From: UBA5972 sp964466385
Lineage (GTDB): Bacteria; Pseudomonadota; Alphaproteobacteria; Rhodobacterales; Rhodobacteraceae
Reading direction: 5' to 3'
NCBI GenBank assembly: GCA_964466385.1
Contig: CAYXNM010000128.1
Coordinates: 1 to 7,465 of the forward strand
DNA length: 7,465 nucleotides
The first letter of the stretch is position 1; every line of letters starts with the position of its first letter. This document shows, in pieces, positions 6,149-7,465 of the stretch. The notes under the pieces were generated by a model. It searched no databases. It had not been told where the DNA came from and was given only the letters and a program-made list of their open reading frames with translations. The translations under genes were made by a program, and so were the position numbers.

Positions 6149-6241
6149 ATGCGTGCGGCGGCGCCCGGGCATCTGTTGCCGGGAAAGATTTTGCCTTTAA
6201 TGACAAGACAGGTTTTTGACAAACAACGCCGGATCCAATGA
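6149..6241 (+). CDS. Possible 30-residue leader peptide overlapping the radical SAM start
   Basis: An ATG at 6149 opens a 30-codon frame whose stop (TGA, 6239-6241) overlaps the radical SAM start codon as ATGA. The peptide begins MRAAAPGHLLPG and ends in a basic stretch (KQRRIQ). It has no cysteines and no Shine-Dalgarno. An internal ATG at 6200 would give 13 codons. The overlap could couple translation into the radical SAM gene, which itself has a poor ribosome-binding site. A short hairpin CCCGG-N10-CCGGG (6164-6183) lies inside. It could equally be chance, because this spacing arises easily. A link to the enzyme as a substrate is speculation. Confidence 0.25.
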   Translation: MRAAAPGHLLPGKILPLMTRQVFDKQRRIQ

Positions 6242-7200
6242 ATACGCACAATTTATCTTTCGACCAGCCGGATACGGGCCGGAAATTCCGGGACCGGCTG
6301 ACAACAGCGGACGGGCAGGATCGCGCGCACGTGTCGCTGATCGCGGCCAAAACGCTTTGGTTCAACACGGGAACGCTTTGCAACATCGAATGCGCGCGCT
6401 GCTATATCAAAAGCTCGCCCACCAACGATCGGCTGGTTTATCTGAACACGGGGGATGTCGCCTCGTATCTCGATCAGATCGTGGAGCGTCGCTGGCCCGT
6501 GACAGAAATCGGGTTCACCGGTGGCGAGCCATTCATGAACCCCGACATGGTCCCCATGACCCGCCTTGCGCTTGCACGGGGTTTTGCGGTCCTCATCCTG
6601 ACCAACGCCATGCGCCCCATGATGCGCGCGTCCGTCCGGCAGGGGCTGGAGGCGCTGGAGCGGGACTTTCCGGGCAAAATGACATTGCGGGTATCGCTGG
6701 ATCACTATTCAGCAACCGAGAACGACGGGCTGCGCGGTGCCGGCAGTTACGATATCGCGCTTACGGGCATGCGATGGCTGCGTGACAGCGGCATCACGAT
6801 GGCCATCGCCGGGCGAACGATCTGGGGTGAGACCGAACGCGCGAGTCGCGACGGTTTTCGCGCACTCATCAACCGGCTTGGCCTTGAAATCGACAGCGAG
6901 AATCCCGCACAGCTCGTGCTGTTCCCGGAAATGGACGAAACCGCCGATGTGCCTGAAATCACCACCGCCTGCTGGTCGTTGCTGAACAAATCTCCCGGCG
7001 ACGTGATGTGTTCAAGCGCGCGTATGGTCGTGAAACGCAAAGGGGCCGAACACCCGGTCGTGCTGGCCTGCACGCTGGTGCCTTACACGCCGGAATTCGA
7101 ATTGGGCCGAACCCTGAAGGAGGCGGAAGGCAAGGTTTACCTCAACCATCCTCATTGCGCGAGATTCTGCGTTCTGGGTGGCGCATCCTGCAGCGGCTGA
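6238..7200 (+). CDS. Radical SAM enzyme with C-terminal cysteine cluster, substrate unknown
   Basis: This 320-residue protein has the radical SAM signature Cys48-x3-Cys52-x2-Cys55 (CNIECARCY), which binds the [4Fe-4S] cluster that cleaves S-adenosylmethionine. It also has the SAM-binding TGGEPF (94-99) and a partial TIM-barrel pattern up to about residue 230. The C-terminal part carries Cys258, Cys278, Cys307, Cys311 and Cys318, ending with CARFCVLGGASCSG. This looks like a SPASM/twitch-type region that could hold one auxiliary cluster. Such enzymes modify peptides, proteins or small molecules. No precursor-like gene with a recognisable leader or core is adjacent. The Shine-Dalgarno is poor (GGAT four bases away), so the start is less certain. 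A GTG at 6331 would still keep all motifs. It is isolated from the cold-shock gene by a terminator. Confidence 0.88.
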   Translation: MNTHNLSFDQPDTGRKFRDRLTTADGQDRAHVSLIAAKTLWFNTGTLCNIECARCYIKSSPTNDRLVYLNTGDVASYLDQIVERRWPVTEIGFTGGEPFMNPDMVPMTRLALARGFAVLILTNAMRPMMRASVRQGLEALERDFPGKMTLRVSLDHYSATENDGLRGAGSYDIALTGMRWLRDSGITMAIAGRTIWGETERASRDGFRALINRLGLEIDSENPAQLVLFPEMDETADVPEITTACWSLLNKSPGDVMCSSARMVVKRKGAEHPVVLACTLVPYTPEFELGRTLKEAEGKVYLNHPHCARFCVLGGASCSG

Positions 7201-7252
7201 GCGGTTTGAACGCCGTGAGACGTTTGCGTGTACCCCCAGTCAGCCTGAGATC

Positions 7253-7327
7253 CCGCCAATGTGATCGAGCCCGGGACTCCACGCGCGTCGCACCCGCGTC
7301 CCGTGGCTGGGATCAAGGCGGATTTTT
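7253..7327 (+). terminator. Structured 3' region, possible terminator of the radical SAM gene
   Basis: An outer stem CCGCC (7253-7257) with GGCGG (7317-7321), followed by ATTTTT (7322-7327), encloses an inner stem CGGGAC (7272-7277) with GTCCCG (7298-7303). The outer stem sits directly against the T-run as an intrinsic terminator would, but its loop is long. GATCC/GGATC is an alternative pairing. The 7201-7328 stretch has no credible gene. This may be a terminator or part of a small structured RNA. Confidence 0.35.
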
Positions 7328-7328
7328 C

Positions 7329-7465
7329 ATACCAACGGCCCGACTGACCCTCCGAATTGCGTGTGGGCAGGGCCGCTTCCGGCCTGAAAGCGACGTTGAG
7401 GTTTGGCCCGGGCCGGTTAACAGGCGCTGAAAGCGCCCCGGCCCAGCGTCTGCCCGTCCGGGCGG
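7329..7465 (+). repeat. Dispersed non-coding repeat, right copy (runs to the window edge)
   Basis: This is the second copy of the repeat at the left edge, in inverted orientation. In the radical SAM gene's sense it begins ATACCAACGGCCC (7329-7341). It continues through the hairpin GGCCG-CTTC-CGGCC (7371-7384), the stretch GTTGAGGTTTGGCC and GGCCGGTT (7411-7418). A hairpin GGCGCT-GAA-AGCGCC (7423-7437) and an 18-base block (7440-7457) matching the left copy follow. Both copies can also form the same long-range pairing, GGGCA with TGCCC and GGGCC with GGCCC. It starts about 130 bases after the radical SAM stop. Similarity continues close to the last base, so the true end may lie outside the window. 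Confidence 0.78.

Noticed and set aside
7201..7328. Known structural RNA (tmRNA, 6S, SRP RNA) downstream of the radical SAM gene
   Set aside because: I could not find the diagnostic sequences of these RNAs on either strand.
7008..7430. Open plus-strand frame of 140 codons crossing the end of the radical SAM gene into the right repeat
   Set aside because: It starts inside the radical SAM gene in another frame and ends in the repeat. The left repeat copy has a 5-base indel that breaks the corresponding frame, so the repeat is not protein-coding.
1..7465. The window as a composite transposon or phage island bounded by inverted repeats
   Set aside because: No transposase, integrase or target-site duplication is visible. 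The repeats are only ~87% alike over their core block with indels, and the interior is core metabolism, so independent insertion or ancient copies are more likely.

Overview
The window looks like chromosomal DNA of an alphaproteobacterium, most likely a Rhodobacterales (Roseobacter-type) species. The basis is fairly high G+C, tightly overlapping genes, and a gene order familiar from that group: a divergent Lrp/AsnC regulator, then DUF2849, sulfite reductase, APS-type reductase, DUF934 and a ferredoxin-NADP reductase. The taxon is inferred from gene order and protein character, not from a search.

Layout. Bases ~24-153 hold one copy of a ~130-bp repeat that runs up to the stop codon of an Lrp/AsnC regulator (153-614, minus). 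A 167-bp divergent, partly A+T-rich promoter region follows. The assimilatory sulfate-reduction operon then reads rightward: DUF2849 protein (782-1105), cysI (1110-2780), cysH (2770-3516), DUF934 protein (3513-3944) and, after a 65-bp gap, fpr (4010-4828). Next come a ~190-bp spacer carrying an isolated 13-bp piece of the repeat, an exported cysteine-containing protein of unknown function on the minus strand (5020-5589), a 275-bp spacer, a cold-shock protein (5865-6071) with a textbook terminator, and a radical SAM enzyme of unknown substrate (6238-7200). The radical SAM gene is preceded by a 30-codon ORF that overlaps its start. A structured 3' region follows, and then a second, inverted copy of the edge repeat, which runs to or past the window end.

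How the genes work together. CysH carries the CC...CxxC cysteines of the iron-sulfur APS reductases and should release sulfite from adenylyl sulfate. CysI reduces sulfite to sulfide on siroheme/[4Fe-4S]. Fpr probably passes NADPH electrons to ferredoxin for CysI, since no CysJ-type flavoprotein is present. DUF2849 and DUF934 are conserved companions without an assigned reaction, and the divergent Lrp-type protein is the obvious candidate regulator. The right-hand genes (exported protein, cold-shock protein, radical SAM enzyme) are separate units with no visible link to sulfur assimilation.

The least explained material is the inverted repeat family, with its solo 13-mer always 3' of and sense to a gene, and the radical SAM enzyme with five C-terminal cysteines. 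I see no phage, IS transposase, CRISPR array, tRNA or rRNA.
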